Assembly (NCBI GenBank): GCA_026416035.1
Contig: JAOAFY010000001.1
Location: 1-34,326, forward strand
DNA length: 34,326 nt
Source of the DNA: Coriobacteriia bacterium
GTDB lineage: Bacteria > Actinomycetota > Coriobacteriia > Anaerosomatales > Anaerosomataceae
Direction: 5' to 3'
Shown here: one piece after another, positions 27,163 through 34,326 of the stretch
Layout of the letters: the number at the start of each line of letters is the position of its first letter
Position numbering within the stretch: position 1 is the first letter of the stretch
The notes under the pieces: model-generated
What the model saw: the letters and a program-made list of their open reading frames with translations, nothing else
Databases searched by the model: none
What the model was told of the DNA's origin: nothing
Translations under genes and position numbers: made by a program

Positions 27163-27774
27163 GTGATCGCCATTGTCGACTACGGCATGGGCAATCTGCG
27201 GAGCGTGCAGAAGGGGTTCGAGCACGCGGGTGTCGCAGACGCGGTCGTGACCTCCGACCCGGATCTGGTACGTCGTGCGGACGCAGTGGTGCTGCCCGGC
27301 GTGGGCGCGTTCCGTGACGCGGCCGCGAACCTGCGCGCCTCGGGCATGTGGGACCTCGTCCTCGAGCGCACGGCAGCGGGCGTGCCGTTGCTCGGCATCT
27401 GCCTCGGCATGCAGCTGCTCATGGACACGAGCTACGAGGATGGCGAATGGGAGGGGCTCGGGCTGGTCGCAGGCACCTGCGAGCGGCTGCCGGCGGGCGT
27501 GAAGGTCCCTCACATCGGGTGGAACACGGTCGAACAGCCCCGTCCGAGCCGTCTGTTCGCAGGGATTCCCGACGGCGCCGCGTTCTACTTCGTGCACTCC
27601 TATCGCGTGGTGCCTCAGGATGAGTCGTGTATCATCGGGCGTGCCGAGCACGGCGTGGCGTTTGCGGCTGCGCTGGAGTCGGGGACGGTCTTCGGCGTCC
27701 AGTTCCATCCCGAGAAGTCTTCCGAGATGGGGCTCAGAGTGCTGGCGAACTTCGGGGCGATCGCAAGGGGCTGA
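27163..27774 (+). CDS. hisH: Imidazole glycerol phosphate synthase, glutaminase subunit
   Basis: 203 aa class I glutamine amidotransferase that supplies ammonia to HisF. The catalytic triad is C80 in 'LLGICLGMQLLM' with H182 and E184 in 'QFHPEKSS'. The start 'MIAIVDYGMGNLRSVQKG' is standard. Two GTGs are possible. The one at 27163 gives the usual N-terminus and lies 10 bases after AAGGAG. The one at 27154 overlaps hisB (GTGA) but is only 1 base from that site. hisA follows after 5 bases, so the usual H-A-F order is kept. Confidence 0.95.
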   Translation: MIAIVDYGMGNLRSVQKGFEHAGVADAVVTSDPDLVRRADAVVLPGVGAFRDAAANLRASGMWDLVLERTAAGVPLLGICLGMQLLMDTSYEDGEWEGLGLVAGTCERLPAGVKVPHIGWNTVEQPRPSRLFAGIPDGAAFYFVHSYRVVPQDESCIIGRAEHGVAFAAALESGTVFGVQFHPEKSSEMGLRVLANFGAIARG

Positions 27775-27779
27775 CACAC

Positions 27780-28505
27780 GTGATCATCTTCCCGGCAATC
27801 GACATCCTTGATGGCAAGGTCGTGCGGCTCAGACAAGGCCGGCTCGATGCCGTCACCGTGTACAACGACGACCCGGTCGACCAGGCGAAGCGCTGGATCG
27901 ACGAGGGGGTCGAGTGGCTGCACGTCGTCGACTTGGATGGCGCGGTGCTTGGAGAACCGGCCAACCTGGGCATCGTCGAGCGCATCGCCGCTCTCGGAGT
28001 GCCCGTGCAGCTCGGCGGAGGGCTCCGCTCGATGGAGGTCCTGGAGCGTGTGGCTGAGGCCGGCGTCAGGCGCATGGTGCTGGGCACGACGCTCGTCACG
28101 AGGCCCGCATTCGTCGCCGAGGCGTGCGAGAGGTTCGGCTCCGCGATCGTGGCGGGCATCGATGCTCGTGACGGAAGGGTAGCCATCCAGGGATGGCGAG
28201 AGGGCACCGAATACGGCGTGCTGGAGCTCATCAAAGATCTCGAGCTCCTCGGGGTGACGCGGCTTGCCTACACCGATATCTCGAAGGACGGCATGCAGAC
28301 GGGCGTGAACTACGGCGCGTACCGCGCGCTCGTCGGCCAGACGCTCCTGCCGATCACCGCGTCAGGCGGGGTCTCATCCATCGACGACATCAAAGACCTC
28401 TACGCGCTCGGTCCGCAGTTGGAAGGCGTCATCATCGGACGGGCGCTCTACGAGGGGTCTTTGTCGTTGGCGGATGCCGTGCGCGCCGGGTACGGGAGGG
28501 AGTGA
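27780..28505 (+). CDS. hisA: ProFAR isomerase (phosphoribosylformimino-AICAR isomerase)
   Basis: 241 aa (beta-alpha)8 barrel. It isomerises ProFAR to PRFAR. The N-terminal aspartate lies in '[16 protein letters not shown]' and the C-terminal-half aspartate in '[14 protein letters not shown]'; phosphate loops are '[12 protein letters not shown]' and '[12 protein letters not shown]'. Streptomycetes and mycobacteria use PriA, which also replaces TrpF. The segment '[14 protein letters not shown]' here looks like ordinary HisA rather than PriA, but this is judged by eye. The GTG start has AAGGGG at 9 bases and gives the expected N-terminus. Confidence 0.95.
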   Translation: MIIFPAIDILDGKVVRLRQGRLDAVTVYNDDPVDQAKRWIDEGVEWLHVVDLDGAVLGEPANLGIVERIAALGVPVQLGGGLRSMEVLERVAEAGVRRMVLGTTLVTRPAFVAEACERFGSAIVAGIDARDGRVAIQGWREGTEYGVLELIKDLELLGVTRLAYTDISKDGMQTGVNYGAYRALVGQTLLPITASGGVSSIDDIKDLYALGPQLEGVIIGRALYEGSLSLADAVRAGYGRE

Positions 28506-28509
28506 AGCG

Positions 28510-29277
28510 GTGCTGATGCGCCGCGTCATCCCGTGCCTCGACGTGCACGCTGGGCGTGTCGTCAAAGGCGTTCGGTTCGTCGATCTCCGAGATGCCGGAG
28601 ACCCCGTCGAGCTCGCCGCAGCGTACGACCGCGAGGGTGCAGACGAGGTGGTCTTCCTCGACATCACTGCGACCCACGAGGAGCGTCCGGTGATGCTCGA
28701 CGTCGCCAGACGTGCTGCCGAGGAGGTGTTCATCCCGTACACGGTCGGGGGCGGCATGCGCAGCGCCGACGACATCCGAGCGATGCTCGCGGCGGGCAGC
28801 GACAAGATCTCCGTCAACAGCGCCGCGGTGGCCGACCCCGCCCTCATCACGCACGCTGCGCGCATCTTCGGATCGCAGTGCATCGTCGTGGCCATCGACG
28901 CGCGGAGGGTCCCAGGCTCAACGCCTGCACGGTGGGAGGTGTTCGTGGCTGGAGGTCGCAAGAACACCGGCCTTGACGCCGTGGCGTGGGCGGCAGAGGC
29001 GGTTCGGCGCGGGGCAGGCGAGATCCTGCTTACCAGCATGGACCGTGACGGCACCAAGGATGGCTACGACATCGATCTGACGCGTGCGGTGACTCGCACC
29101 GTCGACGTCCCAGTCATCGCGTCGGGTGGTGCTGGCGAGCTCGACCACTTCGCTGAGGTGGTCGTCGAGGCGGACGCCGATGCGGTGCTCGCGGCCAGCG
29201 TCTTCCACTTCGGTGAGTTCACGGTCCGGCAGGTGAAAGAGGCGATGGCGGCCCACGGCATCCCGGTGCGGCTGTAG
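28510..29277 (+). CDS. hisF: Imidazole glycerol phosphate synthase, cyclase subunit
   Basis: 255 aa barrel enzyme. It uses ammonia from HisH to convert PRFAR to imidazole glycerol phosphate and AICAR. The catalytic aspartates are in '[17 protein letters not shown]' and '[10 protein letters not shown]'. '[13 protein letters not shown]', '[16 protein letters not shown]' and '[15 protein letters not shown]' are family motifs. The GTG at 28510 is chosen because it gives '[12 protein letters not shown]', the usual HisF spacing, with GGAGG at 10 bases; the ATG at 28516 is the alternative. Instead of hisI, a PNPOx-like gene follows. Confidence 0.96.
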   Translation: MLMRRVIPCLDVHAGRVVKGVRFVDLRDAGDPVELAAAYDREGADEVVFLDITATHEERPVMLDVARRAAEEVFIPYTVGGGMRSADDIRAMLAAGSDKISVNSAAVADPALITHAARIFGSQCIVVAIDARRVPGSTPARWEVFVAGGRKNTGLDAVAWAAEAVRRGAGEILLTSMDRDGTKDGYDIDLTRAVTRTVDVPVIASGGAGELDHFAEVVVEADADAVLAASVFHFGEFTVRQVKEAMAAHGIPVRL

Positions 29278-29286
29278 GTGGCGCGC

Positions 29287-29769
29287 ATGAGGCCGATGCG
29301 CAGACAGGACCACAGGATGCCGCCCGACGAGGCCGAGGCGCTTCTGCGCCGCGCGAGAGTGGTGCGGCTTGGCCTTGCAGATGACGAGGGTCCGTACGTC
29401 GTGCCGCTCAACTTCGGGTTCGCGGACGGGAGGATCTACGTCCACGGCCCGCGCGAGGGCAGGCGGTTGGAGGCGATCGCGCGCGATCCTCGCGTGTGCT
29501 TCGAGGTTGATGAGTGCGAGATCGTGCCGGCCGACGAGCCGTGCGGGTACACGGCGCGGTTTGCGAGCGTGATCGGATACGGGCGTGCCCGGCTCCTGGC
29601 GACGGACGAGGAGAAGCGCGCGGGTCTCGCGGTGCTGATGCGGCACTACGGCGGGCCCGAGGATGGCTTCGAGCAGGCAGTGCTCGAAAAGACGGCCGTG
29701 GTCGAGATCGAGATCGAGTCGATGAGCGGCAAGCGGCACGACGTGCCTGTCAGGGAGGGAGGCCGGTGA
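29287..29769 (+). CDS. Pyridoxamine 5'-phosphate oxidase-like (NimA-type) flavoprotein
   Basis: 160 aa split-barrel FMN-binding protein. '[22 protein letters not shown]' and '[17 protein letters not shown]' followed by 'RVCFEVDE' are the NimA/PNPOx-like pattern, and '[11 protein letters not shown]' continues the barrel. Family members include flavin-dependent reductases and the Nim nitroimidazole-resistance proteins; most have unknown substrates. The ATG at 29287 has AGGTGG at 5 bases; a GTG at 29278 directly after the hisF stop would add three residues. It sits inside the his operon between hisF and hisI, one base before hisI. Whether it serves histidine synthesis or is only co-expressed is unknown. 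Confidence 0.88.
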   Translation: MRPMRRQDHRMPPDEAEALLRRARVVRLGLADDEGPYVVPLNFGFADGRIYVHGPREGRRLEAIARDPRVCFEVDECEIVPADEPCGYTARFASVIGYGRARLLATDEEKRAGLAVLMRHYGGPEDGFEQAVLEKTAVVEIEIESMSGKRHDVPVREGGR

Positions 29770-29770
29770 G

Positions 29771-30142
29771 ATGGACCTCGATGCGCTGAGATTCGACGAG
29801 AAGGGTCTCATCCCGGCAGTCGTCCAGCAGCACGACACCGGCGAGGTGCTTATGGTCGCGTGGATGGACGCAGAAGCGCTGCGTCGGACGATCGCCACCG
29901 GGACGACGTGGTTCTGGAGCCGCTCCCGGCAACAGCACTGGAACAAGGGGGAGACTTCCGGCAACGTGCAGCGGGTCAAGGAGATCAGGTACGACTGCGA
30001 CGCGGACACGCTGCTCGTGCTCGTCGATCAGGTGGGCGTCGCATGCCATACGGGCGAGCGCTCGTGCTTCTTCCGGACGCTGGCGACGCTTCCGGGAGCC
30101 GAGCCTGGCGAGCCGGACGATGCGGGGTTGCCCCTGTCGTGA
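29771..30142 (+). CDS. hisI: Phosphoribosyl-AMP cyclohydrolase
   Basis: 123 aa single-domain enzyme, separate from HisE. It opens the adenine ring of phosphoribosyl-AMP with zinc and magnesium. Motifs: '[19 protein letters not shown]', '[20 protein letters not shown]', the magnesium aspartates in '[12 protein letters not shown]', and the zinc cysteines in 'YDCDAD' and '[11 protein letters not shown]'. It begins 1 base after the PNPOx-like stop. The tail after 'FRTLATLPG' is non-conserved. Confidence 0.96.
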   Translation: MDLDALRFDEKGLIPAVVQQHDTGEVLMVAWMDAEALRRTIATGTTWFWSRSRQQHWNKGETSGNVQRVKEIRYDCDADTLLVLVDQVGVACHTGERSCFFRTLATLPGAEPGEPDDAGLPLS

Positions 30143-30158
30143 CGAAGGGACGGGTGCG

Positions 30159-30485
30159 ATGACGTGCGAACCTGACCGGGACGCTGTCAGCGGCGCTCCG
30201 GGCATCGGCGAGGTGCTCGAGGAGCTGTTCGCCTTGCTGGAGCATCGCCGCCGGGAGATGCCGGAGGGGAGCTACACCGCGAAGCTGCTCGCCGGGCCGC
30301 AGGACAAGCTTCTAAAGAAGGTGGGCGAGGAGGCGAGCGAGGTGATCATCGCGGGGCGCGACCGCGACTGCGACCAGCTCCGGTACGAGATCGGAGACCT
30401 CGTCTATCACCTCCTCGTGCTCATGGTGCGCGAGGGGCTGACGCTCGACGACTTGGCCGTCGAGCTCCGTTCGCGACGTCGGTAG
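30159..30485 (+). CDS. hisE: Phosphoribosyl-ATP pyrophosphohydrolase
   Basis: 108 aa MazG-like all-alpha enzyme that cleaves pyrophosphate from phosphoribosyl-ATP. 'EGSYTAKLLAGPQDKLLKKVGEEASEVIIAG' holds the ExxE metal-binding pair, and 'RYEIGDLVYHLLVLM' the second acidic motif. The ATG at 30159 has AAGGGA at 8 bases; about 15 residues before the conserved core are variable. It is the last histidine gene. The next gene starts 9 bases after its stop, so transcription probably runs on. Confidence 0.95.
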   Translation: MTCEPDRDAVSGAPGIGEVLEELFALLEHRRREMPEGSYTAKLLAGPQDKLLKKVGEEASEVIIAGRDRDCDQLRYEIGDLVYHLLVLMVREGLTLDDLAVELRSRRR

Positions 30486-30494
30486 GGGAGCTCC

Positions 30495-32180
30495 ATGACC
30501 GGCTCGCGGTCGGGCATGACGGAAGTGGCGCTGCCTCCCGGCGTACGCGGGGAGCACATCGAGACGCTCCAGGCGCGAGTCGCCGGAAACCGATGGCGAT
30601 TCGCAGCATTCACGACTGCGTACGTCGTCGCGGTCGCGAGCTCGATCTCTGCCACGATCCTCTTGCTGTTCATCCTCATCCCGCTCATCGCGCGCAGCCC
30701 CTCTTTCGTTCTCGTGGTGCTAGGTGCGTTTCCAGCCGTGGCGAAAGCCACGGTCGCGGCATCCGTTCTGGCTGTCGGCGCGTGGGCTGCCGTCGCCCTC
30801 GCGCGCTCGGAGCGCTCCATCTTGGCCCGGCTGGAAGCGCGTGTTCCGAGGCCAGGAGAACTCAAGGAGACGCGGAGCGCTTTGAAAGACATGAGTCTGG
30901 CAGCGGGATTCGAGCACGCGCCGCCGCTGTACGTCATCGAGACGGACCGTGTGAACGCGTTCGTGATCGGCAGGTCGCCTGCACGGACGGTCGTCGGTGT
31001 GACCAGAGGGTTCTCAGAGAAGCTGTCCGTCGCGGACCAGCGGGCGGTGTTCGCGAACCTGATGGCGCGCGTCTTGTCGGGCGACGCGCTGTGGGCCACC
31101 GCCGTATCGGCGCTCGCAGGGCCGGTGTGGGCGCTCCGCGACTCCGGTCTTCCCCGCGAGAACCGGACGGAGGCGTCCTGGACCCAAGCCTGCCAGTCGA
31201 TGAGGTCGGATGTGGCCCACCAGATGGGACCGCCGCTGCTGGGATGGTGGGTGTTCCTGACGTTCGTGGTCGTGCTCACCGAAGTGCTCGCGTACTGGCA
31301 CCGGGAAGTCGCGTGGCGCGCTGCGGAGAAGGCGGACGCAGAAGGCATGCTGCTCCTGCGGGATCCCGGTGAGATGCTCGCTGCGCTGGAGCGCGTGCTG
31401 GACCGGAACAACCACGTCCCCACGGCGGGGGACGCCTACTCGCTGCTGTTCTACTGCTGGTCCGGCTTCGGGTTCGCGCCGGAGTACGACCCGCAAGCGC
31501 GACGCGTTGCGCGTCTGCGCGAGGTGCTCGGAGTCGAAGGGCTGGCCCCTCGGCCGAGTCCCAACCTCCCAGGATGGCCCCAGGCCCCACGGGTCGCGGA
31601 TGTCCCAGTCGGCGCGTCGTTCACGCTCGCCGAACCGGTCTCGATGCCGGTCGGGAGCGGACCGGACGGACGTCGCGTCCTGGCAGTCGCGACCCTCGCG
31701 AGTGCGCTGCCGCTCGACATCGGGTTGGTGGCATGGCGGTCCGGTGACGCGGATGCGTTGCGCATCGCATGGCTCGTCGCTGCAGCGGTTGCCGCGTGGG
31801 GTGTTGCCTGGGGCGTCCGGCAGGTGGCGGCTCAGGGTTCGGGTGGCCGAGAGGCGCGGGCGATGTCGTCGCTGGCGTTCGCCGGCTTGCTCGTCCTGAC
31901 GCTCGGGTCGGGCATCGTGCTGCTCCCCGTCTGGATCGTCGCGAGCCTGGCCGGGGCGTCCTGGGGCGAGGCGTTGTCACGAGAGGCGTGGCGTCGTCGG
32001 TTCCTGCGCCGGTACAGCGATCAGGTCGCAGAGGCGGACGCCTCACCGACCAGGATGTCTTCACAGGAACAGGCGCAGCCGGCCGCTGTCAGGATATCGG
32101 TGCGGTGCACGCACTGCGGAGCCAGGAACGCCCCGGTGAACCGGCGCTGCACGGTCTGCGGAAAGAAGCTGAAGCCGTGA
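30495..32180 (+). CDS. HtpX/M48-like membrane pseudo-peptidase with C-terminal zinc ribbon
   Basis: 561 aa. Hydrophobic segments lie at about 36-65, 71-103, 247-268, 395-414, 423-445 and 457-487. The middle follows the HtpX/M48 layout: 'NAFVIGRSPARTVVGVTRGF' matches the 'NAFATG....VAVT.GL' strand before the active site. 'AVFANLMARVLSGDALW' aligns with the zinc helix, 'HREVAWRAAEKADAEGMLLL' with the third-ligand helix (E271), and 'YDPQARRVARLREVLG' with the C-terminal 'HPP..RI..L' segment. The HExxH zinc site has become N188-L189-M190-A191-R192, so peptidase activity is not expected. Four cysteines at the end (C538, C541, C552, C555) form a zinc ribbon. The ATG has AGGGGAG at 4 bases. It probably belongs to the his transcript and is coupled to the propeller gene (GTGA). 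Role unknown. Confidence 0.75.
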   Translation: MTGSRSGMTEVALPPGVRGEHIETLQARVAGNRWRFAAFTTAYVVAVASSISATILLLFILIPLIARSPSFVLVVLGAFPAVAKATVAASVLAVGAWAAVALARSERSILARLEARVPRPGELKETRSALKDMSLAAGFEHAPPLYVIETDRVNAFVIGRSPARTVVGVTRGFSEKLSVADQRAVFANLMARVLSGDALWATAVSALAGPVWALRDSGLPRENRTEASWTQACQSMRSDVAHQMGPPLLGWWVFLTFVVVLTEVLAYWHREVAWRAAEKADAEGMLLLRDPGEMLAALERVLDRNNHVPTAGDAYSLLFYCWSGFGFAPEYDPQARRVARLREVLGVEGLAPRPSPNLPGWPQAPRVADVPVGASFTLAEPVSMPVGSGPDGRRVLAVATLASALPLDIGLVAWRSGDADALRIAWLVAAAVAAWGVAWGVRQVAAQGSGGREARAMSSLAFAGLLVLTLGSGIVLLPVWIVASLAGASWGEALSREAWRRRFLRRYSDQVAEADASPTRMSSQEQAQPAAVRISVRCTHCGARNAPVNRRCTVCGKKLKP

Positions 32181-33829
32181 GGCGGAGGCGCCCGATCGTC
32201 GGCCTCGCCGCCGGCCTCGCGCTGTTCGCGATCGCGGGCGGGGCCGTGCTTGGGTCATGGCAGGCCCGGCGGCTCGATCCGCCACCGCTCGCTCGACCGC
32301 GCACGCCTGTGCCGGCCGTGCTCCCTACGCTCACGGTCGACTTGCCGGCGCCGTCGCAGGCCGACCCTGACGCCGACGGCATCAAGATAGCCACGTTCCT
32401 CGGCAACGCGAGCAGGACGTTTTACGGGGTCGGTCCGGTGCCGGAACGCCTCGAGGTCGTCTGGAAGGCTCGGATCGGCGGCGGTACCACTGGAGGCACC
32501 GGCAAGCGGTCGGCTGAGGCCAGCGCCACGGGCGGGATGGTCACCTGGCACGGCACCGGGTGGACGGGACAGCCGGCGCTCGTACGCGAGGGAGGCAGGC
32601 TGTACCTGCTCGTGGGGGGCTTCGATCACGGGCTGCGCAAGATTGATGCCGAGACCGGACGGACGGTGTGGCGTTATGAGTTCGACGATGTGATCAAGGG
32701 GTCGCCTGCCGTCATCGCCGACCCGTCGGATCCTCAAGATCCGATGCGGTACCTGGTGATGGTGGGCTCCCGGCGTGGCTTCCCGCGCAGCATCGCTGCA
32801 CCGGACATCGCGCCGTTCCGTGCGGTCCGCTATGCCGACGGCACGGAGGCGTGGCGGCTTCCCGTGCCTCGAACACGGAGCTACAGCCGCGATGCCGACG
32901 GCAGCGCGCTGATTCTCGGTAGGCACGCCGTCGTCGGGGTCGAGTCCGGGTACCTGTACCGCATCGACCCGTTCAGCACCGAGCCGTGGCGCGGATTCAA
33001 GAAACCGCGGATCCTGAGACAGGCGCTGCTTCTCGGTGACAAGCGCTCGGCCAGCCACGGGGGGAATCTGGTGCTGGAAAGCTCGCCGGTGCTCCTCAAT
33101 GACCGGGTGTACGCGGCGTCCGGCTCCGGGCACGTGTACGGGCTCGATGCGGAGACGCTTGATGTCGAGTGGGACTTCTACATCGGCTCGGACTTGGACG
33201 GCACGGTGGTGGCGACCGAGGATGGGAAGCTGCTCGTGCCGGTCGAGAAGCAGTACATCCGCGGTCGCGGCGGCGTGTTCTTGCTCGACCCGTCCAAGCC
33301 GCCCGAGCAGTCCGTCGTGTGGTACTTCCCGACAGGCGATCGTGCCTTTGCTGACTGGCAGGGTGGTGTCATCGGTTCGTGCGCGGTGAACGACGCGTAC
33401 GACCCGGATCAAAGCCGTCCAAGGCTTGCCGCGTTCTCTGCCATCGACGGGAATCTCTACGTGGTCGCGTACGACGCGCTCGCTTCAGGCACGGTGACGG
33501 GTCCTGACGGCTCGCGAGCCTTGCCGACCCCAGTGCTCGTCTACAAGGACCACATCGGCGGCGCGATCTCGACGCCGATCATCGTCGATGACCACGTCGT
33601 CGCTGCCGGATATGGCAACACGGTGAACGTGTATCGGATCATCTATGACGCGTCCGCTTCCAGCGGCGTGAGGGTGCGGACGCGGTCGGGCAAGGACGTC
33701 GTGGTCCGGGTCGAGCGCGTCGCCGTGTTCCGGGGCGGCGGGAGCTACGAGTCCACGCCGATCGTCTGGCGGGGGCGCATATACATCGGGTCCCGCGACG
33801 GGTACTTCTACTGCCTGGGGGAACAGTGA
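32177..33829 (+). CDS. PQQ-type beta-propeller protein with N-terminal membrane anchor
   Basis: 550 aa from the GTG of a GTGA overlap. 'MRRRRPIVGLAAGLALFAIAGG' is a signal or anchor helix, followed by a proline-rich linker (about 35-60). The rest is a PQQ-like/BamB-like propeller with blades such as 'GLRKIDAETGRTVWRYEF', 'SGYLYRIDPFSTEPW', 'SGHVYGLDAETLDVEWDFY', 'GGVFLLDPSKPPEQSVVWYF' and a closing 'GRIYIGSRDGYFYCLGEQ'. The propeller should be outside the cytoplasm. It lacks the tryptophan-docking and PQQ-cofactor residues expected of a quinoprotein dehydrogenase as far as can be judged by eye, so a binding or scaffold role is more likely. Coupled to the HtpX-like protein, it may be its outward-facing partner. 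Function unassigned. Confidence 0.82.
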   Translation: MRRRRPIVGLAAGLALFAIAGGAVLGSWQARRLDPPPLARPRTPVPAVLPTLTVDLPAPSQADPDADGIKIATFLGNASRTFYGVGPVPERLEVVWKARIGGGTTGGTGKRSAEASATGGMVTWHGTGWTGQPALVREGGRLYLLVGGFDHGLRKIDAETGRTVWRYEFDDVIKGSPAVIADPSDPQDPMRYLVMVGSRRGFPRSIAAPDIAPFRAVRYADGTEAWRLPVPRTRSYSRDADGSALILGRHAVVGVESGYLYRIDPFSTEPWRGFKKPRILRQALLLGDKRSASHGGNLVLESSPVLLNDRVYAASGSGHVYGLDAETLDVEWDFYIGSDLDGTVVATEDGKLLVPVEKQYIRGRGGVFLLDPSKPPEQSVVWYFPTGDRAFADWQGGVIGSCAVNDAYDPDQSRPRLAAFSAIDGNLYVVAYDALASGTVTGPDGSRALPTPVLVYKDHIGGAISTPIIVDDHVVAAGYGNTVNVYRIIYDASASSGVRVRTRSGKDVVVRVERVAVFRGGGSYESTPIVWRGRIYIGSRDGYFYCLGEQ

Positions 33830-33887
33830 GGCGCTCCGGGCGTTCTCTGAACGGTCCGGCACCCGGTCCCTGACGTTTGTGCGACGA

Positions 33888-33917
33888 TTGTCCTGCGCTT
33901 GCCGAGCACGGTAGACT
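33888..33917 (+). promoter_or_regulatory. Promoter for the M42 peptidase gene
   Basis: TTGTCC (33888-33893) and TAGACT (33912-33917) have an 18-base spacer. The start site would be near 33924. AGGAGG (33940-33945) lies 7 bases before the ATG at 33953. The same TAGACT occurs before leuB. No clear terminator was found between 33830 and 33887. Confidence 0.6.
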
Positions 33918-33952
33918 GAACGCTCCTGTGCATCAATCGAGGAGGTTTTCGA

Positions 33953-34326
33953 ATGCGCTCCGAGTCGCTCAAGTTCTTCAAGGCCCTGGTCGAGGCCCCG
34001 TCGCCTTCGGGCTACGAGCAGCCGGCAGCGGCGGTGTTCCGTGAGCACGTGCGTGCGTACGCAGACGAGGTGGCGACGGATGTCATGGGATCTGTGCACG
34101 CTGTCCTGCGCGGCACGGGGGACGGCCCGTCGGTCATGCTCGCTGGCCACATCGACGAGATCGGCTTCATGGTCACCTACATCACCGACGAGGGGTTCTG
34201 CGCCTTCTCTCCGATCGGCGGGCACGACCCTCAGATCCTGCCAGGAGCGCGTGTGCACGTGCACACTGCATCGGGCCCGCTGCTTGGAGTCGTGGGCCGG
34301 CTCCCGATCCACCTGCTCGAAGAGGA
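33953..34326 (+). CDS. M42-family metallo-aminopeptidase, 3' end cut by window
   Basis: The first 124 residues of a protein running off the window. 'LKFFKALVEAPSPSGYEQPAAAVF' and 'VMLAGHIDEIGFMVTYITDEGF', which carries the first metal-binding His-x-Asp pair (H68, D70), followed by 'PIGGHDPQILPGARV', are the M42 (glutamyl aminopeptidase/CelM/FrvX) pattern. These cytoplasmic tetrahedral peptidases trim peptides using two zinc or cobalt ions. About two thirds of the protein, including the remaining ligands and the catalytic glutamate, is beyond the window. A consensus AGGAGG and a promoter start it, so it is a new transcription unit. Confidence 0.88.
   Translation, partial: MRSESLKFFKALVEAPSPSGYEQPAAAVFREHVRAYADEVATDVMGSVHAVLRGTGDGPSVMLAGHIDEIGFMVTYITDEGFCAFSPIGGHDPQILPGARVHVHTASGPLLGVVGRLPIHLLEE

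Noticed and set aside
30495-32180. Active HtpX heat-shock protease
   Set aside because: The HExxH zinc site is replaced by NLMAR, so proteolysis is not expected despite the family resemblance.

Overview
This is a high-GC, densely packed bacterial window with about 34 protein genes, no RNA genes, no insertion sequences and no CRISPR. Most neighbouring genes overlap by 1-4 bases (ATGA, GTGA, TGATG). GTG starts are common, and Shine-Dalgarno sites are AGGAGG/AAGGGG-like. Several features together suggest an anaerobic, deep-branching Actinomycetota of the Coriobacteriia type: high GC, a YerC-type TrpR-family regulator, short HisG with HisZ, a citramalate synthase, and a secreted multihaem cytochrome c. 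This placement is inference; no rRNA or other taxonomic marker is in view.

Layout. (1) 1-5039, plus strand: surface-glycan genes. A truncated GT4 glycosyltransferase is followed, after a promoter, by an operon of an SDR-like/cupin fusion, a DegT sugar aminotransferase, an amino-sugar-type methyltransferase and a second GT4 enzyme. (2) 10469-5036, minus strand: a convergent five-gene operon (GT4, phosphoglycosyltransferase, sugar N-acetyltransferase, aminotransferase, 4,6-dehydratase). Gene content and order match Campylobacter pglA-C-D-E-F, the route to undecaprenyl-PP-diacetylbacillosamine and its first elongation. The two operons meet at a shared CTAG, where both stop codons overlap. (3) 10595-14726: leuB is translationally coupled to a TPR membrane protein and an NHL beta-propeller protein. 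A six-haem c-type cytochrome follows with its own strong promoter. (4) 14849-18141: ilvE, cimA and a fumarylacetoacetate-hydrolase-family gene. With leuB, this points to isoleucine synthesis from citramalate plus leucine synthesis. (5) 18287-22074: a yerC-like regulator overlapping dnaE, whose PHP domain keeps all nine metal ligands. (6) 22079-33829: a promoter buried in a palindromic operator candidate, then hisZ-G-D-C-B-H-A-F, an FMN-binding PNPOx-like gene, hisI, hisE, a membrane pseudo-peptidase of the HtpX/M48 type with a zinc ribbon, and a PQQ-type beta-propeller. (7) From 33888: a promoter and the start of an M42 aminopeptidase cut by the window end.

The observations most worth following are the diacetylbacillosamine cassette outside its usual phyla, the palindromic hisZ operator with a yerC-family gene 3.8 kb upstream, the HtpX-like protein whose HExxH site has become NLMAR, the SDR-cupin fusion, and the propeller/cytochrome cluster with CX3CH and CX4CH haem sites.
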